A DNA stretch of 64,000 bases from NCBI RefSeq assembly GCF_000801105.2, contig NC_079512.1, forward strand, positions 25,561,848 through 25,625,847. Direction: 5' to 3'. The notes beneath the pieces were generated by a model, which was not told the origin of the DNA, did no database searches, and saw only the letters and a program-made list of their open reading frames with translations. Shown one piece after another: positions 1 to 12,995 of this stretch (its first letter is position 1; the number at the start of each line of letters is the position of its first letter). Made by a program: the position numbers and the translations under genes. The DNA is from Raphanus sativus. Taxonomy: Eukaryota; Streptophyta; Magnoliopsida; Brassicales; Brassicaceae.

Positions 1-1186
1 AAATATATTTAAACGGATTTGGAAGAGATGTTACACTAAATAAGCTGTAATATTTCTTACAGAAGCTAGTAAAATATCGTGGTAAAATAGAGTTTAGAGA
101 TGTTCCAAAATTATTACATATGAAGTTTAGCTGTAATCACAGTATAGTGATTAATAATGTACATAGCCCCTTGATCATTTAGCTAGACAAATGGATCGAG
201 CAATAAAACCCTAGAGGCAAAATGATATAAATCTTCCTGTTTCACTGCATGCTTCAGGTTTTTAGCTTTGAGAGCTATAGTCTATAAATGACTCTTATTT
301 AAGAGTGTTTAATAGACTAGACAAGGTTTGACCAAAAAAAAAAATAGACTAGACAAGGATCTTGCAGTAAATCTCCCACAGAGATGGCGTTACTACAAAT
401 TAACAAACACTTGCATAACTACAAGTATTGCCAATAGCTTATATATCTAGTGACATGTAATAACTATGCCATGTGAATCTGTGATGAGGGGAAAAACTAA
501 GAATTATATTTTTCGAGAAAATAGCTTAATAATTGATTGGGCCAAATCCCTCCAAAACTATTAAATGGGCATTTAAATTGGGCTCGTAAGGTAATTATAT
601 GTCCACTGATACATTTTATATAACTATCTTAATTGTCTTATGGGCTGATCTCAATAATGCAGCCCTCAACACCGACGAGAGATTCAAATAAAGAATGTGT
701 TATATGATGTGTGTGATAAATGGATATATGTTAGTGAATCACAATTGATAGTTGATACTGTATGATTGACTACATTTTAATTTAGTTACATGACATATAT
801 CTTCTCAAGAAAAATATATGGTATCATTTTGAGGGATCAATTCCCTTATAAACATTTATTGTGTGGGTTACTAAGTCAAATTAGTAATATTTTCAGTTCT
901 CTTTTCCAAAATACAAGTAATTTTTCTTGTTTTTACTAATCTACCTGGGTCAAAAGACCTCCTTGCTCAAGAGCTGCCTCCGCCACTGATTGGGGTGAGC
1001 TTATGTAAATGAATTATTAGTTTAATGCCCCCAAAATTTTAGAAAGTAATATATAAAGACATAAGATTGTCACTGTGAACAAAATTATTAAATTTACTAA
1101 AATGTTTATAACTCCAAAATGGATTTTGTCTAATTTGAGGATTCTAGTTATTAATCCGTTAGTATATCTACATCTTCTTGAGTTGT
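1..1186. other. AT-rich intergenic DNA, no gene seen
   Basis: I see no coding region, RNA gene or clear transposon end here. A short direct repeat (AATAGACTAGACAAGG) occurs twice near 310-358, separated by an A run. The stretch ends at the left target-site duplication of the SINE that follows. Confidence 0.5.
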
Positions 1187-1198
1187 TTCTTACTCCAT

Positions 1199-1203
<5 letters not shown>

Positions 1204-1238
<35 letters not shown>

Positions 1239-1402
1239 ATAACCGTGGGGGTTCCCAGGCGGTAAGCCCAGACTAATCCCCACGAGGCCTTCCATCCGGG
1301 CACGCACGGTTATAGGCGGGAAGGTGGCCAAGGCGACTCGAACCCAGGGCGGGCACTCCAGCTGGAGTTCCATTACCACTAGGCCAAGAGCTCTTGGTTT
1401 CT
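1204..1402 (-). mobile_element. tRNA-derived SINE
   Basis: Read on the minus strand, the element starts near 1402 with a pol III type internal promoter: an A-box-like TGGCCTAGTGG around 1386-1376 and a B-box-like GGGTTCGAGTC near 1344-1334. After a GC-rich body it ends in a long A run (T run 1201-1237 on the plus strand). TTCTTACTCCATTC flanks it on both sides (about 1187-1200 and 1403-1416), which is the target-site duplication expected from LINE-mediated insertion. Its GC content is far above that of its surroundings. The family name was not assigned. Confidence 0.8.
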
Positions 1403-2459
1403 TCTTACTCCATTCTTTCACAAGGAACTTCGATAAATTTCCTTTATTTTTGGTAAGTCTATGTTTCTACTCATAATTATTAGCCAATATCTATTTGTTT
1501 AATTTTGAGAAGTTATGTAATTGATGTAAAAATTAAGAGACGGTTTTTTTATAGTCTGCTAAGAATCCCATTAATCACTCCTATTTTTTGAAAAAGAACA
1601 TCATCCACATGTCTGCTTCATTGGCACACGTGTGAGCCTTCAAAACCCTACCCAGTCATTAAAGTAACGTTGTTACCGTGCCTTATGATATACTATTTCT
1701 GTTTCTAAAAGATTCATGTTATAGCATTTTTACATTTTTTAATAAAACATATTAAAACTTAGCTATAAATGCATAGTTTTTTGTAATTTTATATTTTCTA
1801 TATTTTTAAACCAATAAAACTTCACAAAATACAATTAATGTTTTTGAACTTCACAATTTTTTATTATTAGTTGATAAATATTGCATCGAAAATATATAAA
1901 ATGTATCTTTTTGAAACAAATTTTTTTTTTAGAACATAGATCTTTTAAAAATGGAGGAAGTACATAATACTGAAGTTAACGCCGTTTGTGTTTTTGTTTC
2001 TTTAACATTCGTGACGGTTTCATAACCAAGGTGGAGAAGCTCTGAAACAGGAAACGTACGTTTCAACAACCGAGTGCAGGTGTACACTAATACACTATTA
2101 GCGTCTTAATTGTTAAATTGGTAGTTCAGTACTGCAAAATCCCTACCAATTTGTAAGAATGTAATTACGAATTGTCAGTCTATAGTAACATCAATGTAAA
2201 GTCTAACGGCATTAGTTAAGATACCACTTTTAATGGTCAACAAAATTTGGTTACACGTATAGCTAGTTCTGAAATTATACTTCTAAACTAGTTTAGGATC
2301 TGTAAAAGCATTAGCATAATTGGTGGTATATATAAAAGAAATGTATGTAAATGGACCAAACAGATAAGGCATCTTGTGTTAGTAAGCTTTTTAGCCGATG
2401 CTTATGAGATTAACGTGAATAAGAACAAATCATCTCTCTTAATTTAATACCCCTAAACA
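1403..2459. other. intergenic DNA with one MITE
   Basis: Apart from the MITE at 1693-1960, I see no gene or structured element in this AT-rich stretch. It runs up to the 5' end of the first Helitron. Confidence 0.45.
1693..1960. mobile_element. Stowaway-like MITE, diverged
   Basis: The two ends are imperfect inverted repeats. The left end carries TTTCTAAAAGATTCATGTT. The right end, reverse-complemented, carries CTTCCTCCATTTTTAAAAG followed by ATCTATGTT. TA flanks both sides (1691-1692 and 1961-1962). Size and TA target fit Tc1/mariner-derived Stowaway elements. Internal sequence is AT-rich and non-coding. Confidence 0.55.
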
Positions 2460-2805
2460 TCTATACTATTATTTATAAAGTGATTTTGCTTAGTTGTCAT
2501 GTTCTCCATGATTTTAGCTAATTTTGCTTATTTGTCATGTTTTTATTAAGTTTAAGCTAAATTATCATTGATTTCTTATTTGTTTTTAGATGAGTCACTA
2601 ATTTATTAATTTTAAAAAAAGAGCCTTGATGAATCTTGTATATAAGTAAAAACGAATTTTATTTTATTAATATTAAATTTATATAATATATATTAGCTTT
2701 TCTTATTTTTCATATTTTATTAGGTTTTAGACTTTTAAATAGGTTATTGATTTATTATTAATTTCTAACTATTCACTAATTTATTAATTTAAATAATACC
2801 CTTAC

Positions 2806-2842
<37 letters not shown>

Positions 2843-3452
2843 GAATTTTATTTTAATGATATAAAGTTTATATGTTATATGCTATATTAAATAATTGATT
2901 ACAAAATGATATTATAGAATTATCAAAAAAAAATCATGTTCTCCATGATTTTAGCTAATTATGCTTATTTGTCATGTTTTTATTAAGTTTTAAGCTAAAT
3001 TATCATTGATTTATTATTTGTTTTTTACCTGAGTCACTAATTTATTAATTTAAAAAATAGCCTTGATGAATCTTGTATATAAATAAAAACAAATTTTATT
3101 TTATTAATATTAAATTTATATGTTATATTAGCTTTTCTTATTTTTCATATTTTTATTAGATTTCAGACTTTTAGATAGGTTATTGATTTATTATTAGTTT
3201 CTAACTATTCACTAATTTATTAATTTAAATAATATCCTTACTGAATTTATATATAAATAAAAAAAAGAATTTTTTTAATGATATAAAATTTTATCTGTTA
3301 TATGCCAATATACATATATGAAGGATATATCAGGTAGATCCTTTAATATTGTGTGTATATAATATATAATATGTTAATCTAAACCATGGCCAATTAAACA
3401 AATACAAATTGTTGTAACTATATATTGAAATTACTGGATCAATACCCTTACT

Positions 3453-3488
<36 letters not shown>

Positions 3489-4365
3489 GAATTTTATTTT
3501 AATGATATAAAGTTTATATGTTATATGCTATATAAATAATTGATTACAAAATGATATTATAGAATTATCAAAAAAAATTCATGTTCTCCATGATTTTAGC
3601 TAATTATGCTTATTTGTCATGTTTTTATTAAGTTTAAGCTAAATTATTATTGATTTATTATTTGTTTTTACCTGAGTCACTAATTTATTAATTTAAAAAA
3701 TAGTCTTGATGAATCTTGTATATAAATAAAAACAAATTTTATTTTATTAATATTAAATTTATATATTATATTAGCTTTTCTTATTTTTCATATTTTTATT
3801 AGATTTCAGATTTTTAGATAGGTTATTGATTTATTATTAGTTTCTAACTATTCACTAATTTATTAATTTAAATAATACCCTTACTGAATTTATATATAAA
3901 TAAAAAAGAATTTTTTTAATGATATAAATTTTATCTGTTATATGCTATATTAAATAATTGATTACAAAATAATATTATAGAATTATCAAAAAAAGATAAT
4001 TTCTCTCTCTCTATATATATATATATATTTGTGTGTGCCTATCTGGAAACAATATTTTTATTATGAAAGTTTAAAAAGAATTAAGATACAAAACAATTTA
4101 TAATTAAATATTAGTCAATTAAAAAATATAAATATATTTTCTAAACTACCTCTAAGATATGAGTGTTTTAAAAAAACTTAACACAATAATAAGTATATAT
4201 TTTGATAAAACAATATCTGACATATAAATATTTTGATGTTTGATTTAACTATTTAAAAACATAATAATAATTTATTATGTTTGTTTTAATTAGATTAATA
4301 AGACATAAACTAATTAGTATTTATAAGAAACTTTTAATGCCCGCAGGTGCGGGCAAAACACCTAG
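2460..4365 (+). mobile_element. non-autonomous Helitron A
   Basis: The element starts TCTATACTATTATTTATAAA directly after an A (2459) and ends CACCTAG directly before a T (4366). This is the A|TC...CTAG|T arrangement of Helitrons. Ten bases before the end, a perfect hairpin GCCCGCA-GG-TGCGGGC spans 4339-4354. No Rep/helicase coding sequence is visible, so it is non-autonomous. Its interior is made of repeated blocks and AT microsatellites. Confidence 0.8.
2497..4000 (+). repeat. three internal repeat blocks of Helitron A
   Basis: A block beginning CATGTTCTCCATGATTTTAG recurs at about 2499, 2936 and 3580. Each is followed by the same series of AT-rich segments. The first two are separated by (AT)n near 2811-2839, and the third is preceded by another (AT)n near 3456-3485. 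The second spacing is longer because it carries about 160 bp of extra sequence around 3300-3460. The unit structure suggests internal tandem duplication. Confidence 0.7.
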
Positions 4366-4398
4366 TTATCATAAATACAGCAAAACGCCACTATCTTA

Positions 4399-4756
4399 GG
4401 GGGGTGTATTCAATTTAACATTTGATGTGATTTGATTTTTAATGGAGTTTTAGATGATTTTAATAAGTTGCAGGGATTTAGGTGATTGTTGTTAAACTAC
4501 TCTAGAATATCACCTAAAACTATGGGATTTGAGTTTTAATTTTTTAACTAAGAAACTCCACCCAAACACCCTAAAATCACCTCAAAACTTTAAAACTCCA
4601 CAACTTAAAATATTTTCAATAACAGTGGATTTCAGAGTATTTTATAAAATGTCAAGTTCAATAACAATGGATTTTAAATGAGTTTTTAAAATTCATGTTT
4701 GAATAACAGTGGATTTGTCATTTTAATACAAATCACTTCAAACTCTCGGTTGAACC
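4399..4756. mobile_element. PIF/Harbinger-like MITE
   Basis: It is flanked by TTA on both sides (4396-4398 and 4757-4759). The imperfect terminal inverted repeats are about 30 bp: the left end reads GGGGGGTGTATTCAA and the right end reads GGTTCAACCGAGAGTTTGA when reverse-complemented; both continue into GTGATTTG. The 3-bp TTA target is typical of PIF/Harbinger (Tourist) elements. It is non-coding and lies between two Helitrons. Confidence 0.65.
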
Positions 4757-4766
4757 TTAATCTCTA

Positions 4767-5784
4767 CTAGACCTTGACCCGTCCGACCGGACGGGTGTTT
4801 ATTTTATATTTTTAGTTTTTTTGTTTATATTAAATGATAAATTTACGATATTTTAAACATAAATTTTAGATTAAAAATAAATTTTGGTAGTAATAATAAA
4901 AAGTTAAAATTAAAAATTTAATTAAATATTCAGATATAAAATTTAAATTTTCTAACTAAAATAATATAAAAGCGGGTCATATTTTTTTTAATTTTAAAAT
5001 CTTAGCATCTCTTATAAACAAATAAAATAAATTTATAAAAATATAAAATATATAAACATATTTAGAACTATAATTTCTGTTAAAATAAATTTATTAAAGA
5101 AAATAATCTTGCGATGTTGTTATTTATTTATAGATCCGACCCGTAACTGTATAAATATTTTTTTCACTTTAATTTTTTCTGTGTACTAATGATATAATAT
5201 ATATATGTACATTAAACTCTATAACATTATTGTTAATATTACATTTAAAAAAAAATTATTTATTATGTTAAATAATTATGTTTTATGATTTTAATTGTCT
5301 ATTATATCACAGTATATCATATAAACAAATCCAATATTTATAACTAATTGAACTTATATTTTGAAACCATTATACTAATAATATATGAATAAATTATTTT
5401 ATATTATATTTATATGTTATATAAATTGATTATGTTATGTGATTTTAATATTTAATAAGTTAATACAAAATATATAGAGAAATTAATTTTGGTTAATATA
5501 TGATTAAGGAAATTTATTATTTAAATTAGAAAAAATATTAAATGTTTAAATCTATTATTTAAATTCAAATTAGGAAAATACATTTATTAATCAGAAAAGA
5601 CAACAATAATTAAGGAATCTAAATCAGAAAAGACAACAATAATTTTGGAAAACACATTAAATAAACTGAAAAAGACAAGCATTAAAATAGGAAAGTTAGT
5701 TAATTCTCAGTGGCATGCCATTGTAAATAAAACTGAAAATTAAGGGGTATTTTTTATTGGGTACTTCTCTTTTAATAAGATAGA
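4767..5784 (-). mobile_element. non-autonomous Helitron B
   Basis: On the minus strand the element starts TCTATCTTATTAAAAGAGAA at 5784, preceded by A. It ends GGTCTAG at 4767, followed by T. A strong hairpin (ACCCGTCCG, 2-nt loop, CGGACGGGT; 4777-4796) lies just before the end. No coding capacity is seen. The ends and interior resemble Helitron D at 52463-53524. Its 5' end lies 81 bp upstream of the CAT6 start codon, so it forms the proximal CAT6 upstream region. Confidence 0.8.
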
Positions 5785-5865
5785 TTACAAAAACCAAACT
5801 CTTGTCAAAATCACAAAAATTCCAAGTCCACCAGACGTGACCCGACACGAATCTAGCCGGTGAAA

Positions 5866-8800
5866 ATGGAGGTGACCAGCAGCAGCAATGGCGGCCACTC
5901 TTCTTTCTCCAGCTTCCGCGTCTACCTCACCTCTCTCTCCGCCACGCCTTCCCGCTTATCCCGCCGCGCTATCTCCGTCTCCACCTCCTCCGACGAGATG
6001 AGCCGCCTCCGTGCCCTCTCCGGCGAGCATATGCGCCGTACTCTCCGGTGGTACGACCTCATCGGCCTCGGTATCGGCGGAATGGTCGGCGCCGGAGTTT
6101 TCGTCACCACCGGCCGCGCTAGCCGTCTCTACGCCGGTCCCTCGATCGTCGTCTCCTACGCCGTCGCCGGCCTCTGCGCCCTCCTCTCCGCCTTCTGCTA
6201 TACAGAGTTCGCCGTACACCTCCCCGTCGCCGGAGGCGCCTTCAGCTACATCCGCGTAACGTTCGGCGAGTTTCCCGCGTTTTTCACCGGGGCGAATCTC
6301 ATAATGGACTACGTAATGTCAAACGCCGCCGTTTCGAGGAGCTTCACCGCCTACTTAGGACCAGCTTTCGGCGTCTCGACTTCCAAGTGGAGGTTCGTCG
6401 TCACCGCCTTACCAGACGGCTTCAACGAGATCGATCCCGTCGCTGTTCTCGTGGTCCTCGCCGTCACCGTCGTCATCAGCTGCAGCACTAGAGAGAGCTC
6501 GAAGGTGAACATGATCATGACTGCGTTTCACATCGCATTCATAGTCTTCGTGATCGTTATGGGATTCTTGAAAGGAGACTCGAAGAATCTAATTTTTCCG
6601 GCGAAAAAAGAGCATCCGTCGGGGTTTTTCCCGTTCGGCGCGGCGGGAGTTTTCAACGGAGCCGCAATGGTGTACTTGAGCTATATAGGATACGACGCCG
6701 TTTCGACCTTGGCGGAAGAAGTAGAAAATCCGGTTAAAGACATACCGGTCGGTGTTTCCGGTTCGGTCGCCATCGTCACGGTTCTTTACTGCCTCATGGC
6801 CGTCTCCATGTCAATGCTCCTCCCATACGATCTGGTCCGTAAATTAATGAATTTTATTTATTAAATGGAAATAAAAAAAACGGCACGTTGTTTGACTCGA
6901 AGCTTGAAAACGGCGGACATGTGTTACACAGATAGATCCGGAGGCGCCGTTTTCCGCAGCGTTCAGAGGATCTGACGGCTGGGAATGGGTGACGAAAGTG
7001 GTGGGGATAGGAGCTAGCTTTGGGATATTGACATCACTTTTGGTGGCTATGTTAGGTCAAGCTCGGTACATGTGTGTCATCGGAAGGTCCAGAGTGGTCC
7101 CCGTTTGGTTCGCTAAGATTCATCCCAACACATCTACGCCAGTCAACGCCTCCACTTTTCTAGGTATGTACTGTCTTAAAAACATTTATTTTGTTACTGT
7201 CAAAACAATGATGATGCATAATCATATGGTAGTAAATTAGATTTTGTGGAGTTTGGTCTGTAAAGTGAGATTGAGGCAGGCAGTTTAGGTTAAAAGGGGA
7301 CCCCAACTAGAACCGTTCAGTTGTTTCCATGATCTTTTGTCTTAACTTTGATTTGATGTTTTGACGTTTTCTCAAGATCATACGATCCACGTGATTGCAC
7401 CATCTATACGTGTCCATTTCATTGTATATTTTGAAAATCAAAACTTTTGGACTCAAACCATTTTTAAATCTTCCCCCTATCGATCTCGATCGTGACAAGT
7501 GCTCCTATGTATATTTGTATATTAAAGGTAGGGACGTGGTTTTATTATGGTGTTTGGGCTTTTTTCAAAATTATGACGGAGAGAGCATCTGAGTTCGATG
7601 GCTAGATGTCATGTTCTTCCCATTGGTTTCTTTTGCTATGTGAAAAGCTCTGAGTTTTTGGGTCTTCAAAGATTCAGCGGTCTTGATTGTCATATATATA
7701 TTGGTGGGTCTCTTTGGTCTATGTGTGTTCCCTTAGTGTTCAAAACACATATTCCACTTTTGGTCCTTTTCTTTTTAAGAAATAGATACGATTGTTGGAT
7801 AGTTGTAGGGAGTTTTCATCCACTGGCCGACCAATCATCGTACCATTACAAAAATAAAAATAAAAATAAAACCGTGGAGATATTACTAGGCATAGTCGGC
7901 TGATATTTTAACAAATCACTAGTACAACTTAGCTATGATAAAAAAACAACAACATATAATTACTGATTGTCATGATTTTAAGTGATCAGAGCATTTTTAA
8001 GTAAGTGTAGAGCCATACATTTTGATCTATGCATATACTCTTTGTGACAAACATTTGTCTTCTCATTAGTCTAATCATCTAGTCACAACGTGTATCGTTA
8101 CAATTAAGGCTCAACATCGTCCATCCTTATCCTTACCAATTTTAGCATTCCACTAGCTCACATTTGCTATACGCATCAGCAGCATTAACTTTTGTTTTCT
8201 TACTTTGGCAAAAGAAGAGACAATAAAGGAACAAATCCTCCCACCACTCATCTTAAATTTCATTTCCAACTAGACTTTGTCGTCGGTCGAATAATCTATG
8301 TTGACAAAAATGTTAACGTTTGTGCTGTTGTTTTTTTTCTTTTTTTTTTCAATATCAGGCATTTTCACGGCGGCTCTTGCCCTCTTCACTGACCTTAACG
8401 TCCTCCTAAATCTCGTATCCATCGGAACCCTATTCGTCTTCTACATGGTCGCCAACGCTCTCATTTTCAGGCGTTACGTCCCTGTAGGACCCACTAAGCC
8501 ATGGCCCACACTCTCTTTTCTCACACTATTCTCTATAACCTCCCTTGTATTCACCCTTATCTGGAAACTTGCGTCACAAGGCAGTCTTAAGGCTTTCATG
8601 CTAGGTGCCAGTGCGGTGGTAGCTATAGCCATCGTGCTGATTTTCCAGTGCGTGGTCCCTCAGGCTAATAAACCAGAGTTATGGGGCGTCCCGTTCATGC
8701 CGTGGACCCCGTGCGTTTCGATTTTCTTGAACATATTCTTGCTTGGTTCGTTGGACGCACCGTCGTACGTCCGGTTCGGGTTCTTCTCTGGTTTGATCGT

Positions 8801-8906
8801 TCTTGTATATCTGTTTTATGGTGTTCATGCTACCTCCGACGCAGAAGCGAATGGGTCTTTTGTTGTGAAAGATGGTCAAGTCTTGAAAGAACTAACAGAG
8901 GTGTGA
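5866..8906 (+). CDS. CAT6: cationic/neutral amino acid transporter (CAT6 ortholog)
   Basis: This is an APC-superfamily permease with about 14 membrane helices that imports amino acids across a cell membrane. Three exons join in frame: 5866-6834, 6932-7163 and 8359-8906, giving 582 codons; Arabidopsis CAT6 has about the same length. The start is ATG 5866 (MEVTSSSNGG); the GTG two codons upstream is not a start. Family landmarks are RWYDLIGLGIGGMVGAGVF near residue 60, GGAFSYIRVTFGEFPAF near 125 and GQARYMCVIGRSRVVP near 355. Exon 1 is unusually GC-rich for the region. Intron 2 is about 1.2 kb with a T-rich 3' end. The next gene is RPS17, as beside CAT6 (At5g04770) and also beside CAT7 in Arabidopsis; the downstream gene order favours CAT6. 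The reading frame looks intact. Confidence 0.93.
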
Positions 8907-11900
8907 AAACTGAAAACCTTTTGGTACGATTCTTTAGAGTTACCTTATGTAATTAAACTCTCTAATTTTTGTAAGGAGGGCATTTTCAAATGATTAATGA
9001 AGTTAATTAATTTAAACTTCAGGGAAAATAGATCACTACAAAAGCATGATACAATAGTTTTATAAGACAATGTTAGTTACCAAGAAATTTAAAATGTTTT
9101 CATTTTCTTAAGTTTAGTTTTAAAATATTTTAGTTTTAAAATATTTTATTTCTGCAGTTTCTAATCATTTCTTGAATATTCAAACCAGTCCAACTATTTG
9201 TTTACCGAACACTTCCAATAATTACGTGAGCAATTTGGGTAATATAATATACATAATAACATTTATATACTTAGAAGTGGGTGACGTTATCCCGAATCTA
9301 AAATAAGTGTGTTTAAGTGGGAAACGACGCTACACACCTGCTTATACATATTCTCACGGTCGGTTCTCTCTTGGTGTCTGAATTCCTCATAGGGTCCATT
9401 TAAGATTAGAATAGCCTCTTTTTCACGATCTTCATCTTAGAATGAAATTCATTTGCCATATAATATTATAATGGATATATTTTCAGAAAATATGATGCGA
9501 ATAAGAAGATCTGATTCTATTGGCAACTCATAGATTTGATGTCTTTCTTCACTACAGGCGTCAGTTCAATTCCATTATCAAAAAGTTTGATTCAAATCCA
9601 AGTGTCAAATGTCTTCTTTTGAATTTTTCGTTGTCTTAATCGTAAACCTTAATGTTGGATTCTACATAGGATTACCATTATCTTGATCCGTTGAGGATAG
9701 CAATGACAACACATTGAGGGCCATAAAAAAGAGTTTAAAGATGGTTTGGATTTAGAATAAGAGTATCATAGTGTTCGAACCAAAACAAAATTTATGTACA
9801 ATTTAAAGTTAGACTGTGCGAGTTTTTTTAATACTAAAATATTTTAGATCATGCATAAAATTTATCAAAAAATACAATTTGGTGTTATATATTATCTAAT
9901 TTTATAATAATTTTGTGTGGTTTATAATATTAAACCTATAAAGTTTATAAATTTGTATTTTTGTAACAAAAATTATTTTGAAAACATTATTATGTTACAA
10001 TACTGATTTACATAATTTTATTTTATTTCTACATTTGAAATATATGTGGTAGTTAAATTAGTTGAACCTACGAAATAGAAAATTTGGTATATAGTAATTA
10101 ATTAAACCAATTTAGTATAGACGTTTAAATAATAAACCAATTTTTTAACTATTTTGTAACAAAATTTATTTTGAAAACATTATTAAGTAACAATACTGAT
10201 TTACATAATTTTTTATTAATTTGAAATATATTTGAAAATTAAATTAAGTTGAACCTACATAATAGATAATTTGATATATAGTGATTAATTAAACTACTTT
10301 AGTATATATGTTTAAAAGCCAAATTACTTTTTTAACTCAGGAAAATACACAAACTTTAATAACATTAGACTAAAGTCTTATATATACGATATGAATAAAT
10401 ATCAACGGTTTCATCTATGAACAGAGGTGTAAATTAATTTTATTACTTCGTAAAAACATTTAAAGGTATAACTTCTAAGTGGTCTAAATTAAAAAGAATC
10501 ACATATAAAATAAGTCATAATTTATGTGATAAATAGTTAAGATACTTTTTATTTTTAAATTAGAAAAGGAAATTAATATTTCTTTTAAGAAACATCTTTT
10601 AAAATGTTTCTTAATTTGATTTTGAAAGTAAAATCAATTTAAAATTGTTCTTATCATTAAAATATTATTAAGAGTATTTATTTAGTTATTAAATTTTACT
10701 TACAATCAAAACTAAACTAAAATTTAGTTTCTAATTATACTTTGTGATAATTAAAATTTCAATTAAATTATTTCGAAAATATATTTTAAAAAGATTCTAA
10801 AAGATATTTGAAAGATTTTTAGGCATTTATTTAAGATATTTATTATTATTACATATAAAAATAAAGATAGTAAAAGATATTATAATTGAGTTATGTAAAA
10901 TTTAATAAATTTTCGAGGGATAGTCCAAATAAAAAAAATCACACATGAAAGAAGTCATGACTTCTATTTTAATAGATTAGATTTTTAAAATAAAACTATA
11001 GCGTAATCGTGATTCACTACGTTGTAATAGCGCATAAGACCACAAAAATTGTAATCTCCTTTAAAACCATTCAAGGCAAGTTGTGCAGAAAGCTAATGAG
11101 TACACTAAACCATATCCAAAGATAGGTGTAGTCTAATCTAACTGCTTTACTTTCATTACACTTTTTTTTTCATCAACCACAGTGTCCGGCGATCGAGGTC
11201 AACCAACTATTCTATGGGTCTCAAAAATACATTGTTAAATTATTTGGAGGTCTGAGAATCGAACTGCGGGTTCACCGTATTGGGGTTATTGGTTCATCAC
11301 ACATTTTTTAAACTTCTCAAAAGCTTTGACATTCGATTTACGAATCATTGTGATCTTTAGATATAAGGCTCTCCAACAAAATCATAAGAGGAAAATAAAA
11401 AGAAGAATAAGACAACTATCGATTAGATTATAATCAAACAGTGAAATCTTAGGCAACTTGCAATACCTTCCACATTTTATCATCCATAAAGTAAAAATTA
11501 AAGTAAAGCATTCCATTCGAGATGTGTAAATCTTGTTAGTCTTACACATTGTTCAATATTCCTAATCATTCAGCATGGAATCACAAACTATTCGTTCTTA
11601 ATATTTAATATTATAATAGTTTGGATCTTGATTTTGGTCAATAACCCTACACAATATAACATTGTTCCTTTTTATTTTACCGATTTGGATCGAAACTTCA
11701 ACTTCTTTGATTTTCTGCTCTGTCGCGACAAAGAGATAATGTCCCCGATATTCCTTGTAAAGCTGACAAATCCGTGGATAATTGTCTCAAGTTCATTGTA
11801 AGAAATCTCAAAGCCTTGAAGGTAATTTTTTATCAGTTTAATGTTTTTTCCATTGATTTTTTATGTTTATCAGTTGTGTTTTTTATCAGAAAAAATAGTG

Positions 11901-12990
11901 AGAAATACGGATGATGTAGACTTATTAGTTGTTATGGAGGTGCTTAATTCAATAATCCAAAAGAACGTGGGGATGGCTTGATCATAGAGGGAGATGGTGA
12001 TTTCGAAAATTTTGAAGATTTTTTACAAAGATAATGTTTCAAATGTCATATTAGCTTACCCAAAGAGAGAAAATAAAGAAATGTAAATTGATACACATTA
12101 AACTTGGTTTTGGACTTCTGAGGATTCTGTGGACACTTTTGAGTTGATGATAAATGGAGGAAGACCTATTCGTGGAATGTGTGTTAAATACAATGATGAT
12201 AAGCGGAGGAAGACCTACATGTGTGGGATGTGGGTTAATTATTCTTTTTAACTATCTTATCTTGTCAATCTGTGTGTGTTGTGTTGTTTTTCAATGAGTG
12301 TTTAGTTTTTGTTCTCTAAAATGTTGTTGTTTGAGTAATTGTGTGTGCTATTGTTATTGAATAAAATGTTGCGTTTATAACCATGGAAAGCTTTGAGAAT
12401 ATAAGAAAATAATGGAAATCAACTTTATTATCATTATTTTTGTTGTTTTTTTTTGTTTTTGATTAAATTTTCATGATGTTGCTAATTACTCATTATTATT
12501 TGTTTTGTTAAAAGGCTTGAAATCAACTTTATTAAAATTATCGTTCTCACAAGCACGATCTTAATTACTTATTTTCAAAAAAGTTACATAAAATATTATT
12601 ATTTTAAAGTAAAGTCGATATGTATTAAAAAGTCGATGTGTATATTGAATATTCAATCACATGACAACAATATATGTATGTATATTATCCCACTTTATTG
12701 GAGCATTCTAAATTCTTTTTCTGCTACATTTCAAATTGTAAAATTATGTACAATTTTGTACAATCTCCACGGACAGTAATAAAATGTTGTACCTCTTTGT
12801 GGAAAATTATGCTTAAGTGTTTGTTGTGTTTTGTCATGATAAATGAGGAATAAATACGGTCTTTGATGCTATGTATGAATCTTTAGCAACTAATATCGTA
12901 ATACAATCTTTTTGTATATTATAGAAAACAGGAAGAACACTAAATTGAAGTGGGTCATATGACCATGTGAAATAATGAAAAGTATGAAGA
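8907..12990. other. long AT-rich intergenic DNA, no gene seen
   Basis: No coding gene is supported. It holds a two-copy tandem repeat (9958-10320). Near 11160-11300 there is a GC-richer patch with a T run and a GTTCGATTC-like motif on the minus strand, possibly a worn SINE, but no box A or target duplication could be shown. Around 11640-12240 there is non-repetitive sequence with no recognisable protein. Confidence 0.4.
9958..10320. repeat. two-copy tandem repeat, unit about 190 bp
   Basis: A segment starting TTTTGTAACAAA at about 9959 recurs at about 10152. Both copies continue through TTGAAAACATTATTA, AACAATACTGATTTACATAA, GAAATATAT and GTTGAACCTAC with scattered substitutions and small indels. 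Function is unknown; it is probably a local tandem duplication. Confidence 0.7.
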
Positions 12991-12995
12991 AGTAC

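Noticed and set aside
1017..1421. Minus-strand open frame of 134 codons with a poly-Lys run
   Set aside because: It simply reads through the SINE and its A tail; there is no homology and the composition is that of the repeat.
2499..3990. Regularly spaced repeats that might suggest a CRISPR-like array
   Set aside because: Units are hundreds of bases long, AT-rich and inside a plant Helitron; there is no short repeat/spacer pattern.
6011..6259. Ser/Pro-rich frame inside CAT6 exon 1
   Set aside because: It is a shadow of the GC-rich transporter exon in another frame.
11160..11300. Possible second SINE on the minus strand
   Set aside because: There is a T run and a weak GTTCGATTC motif, but no box A and no target-site duplication; too weak to list.
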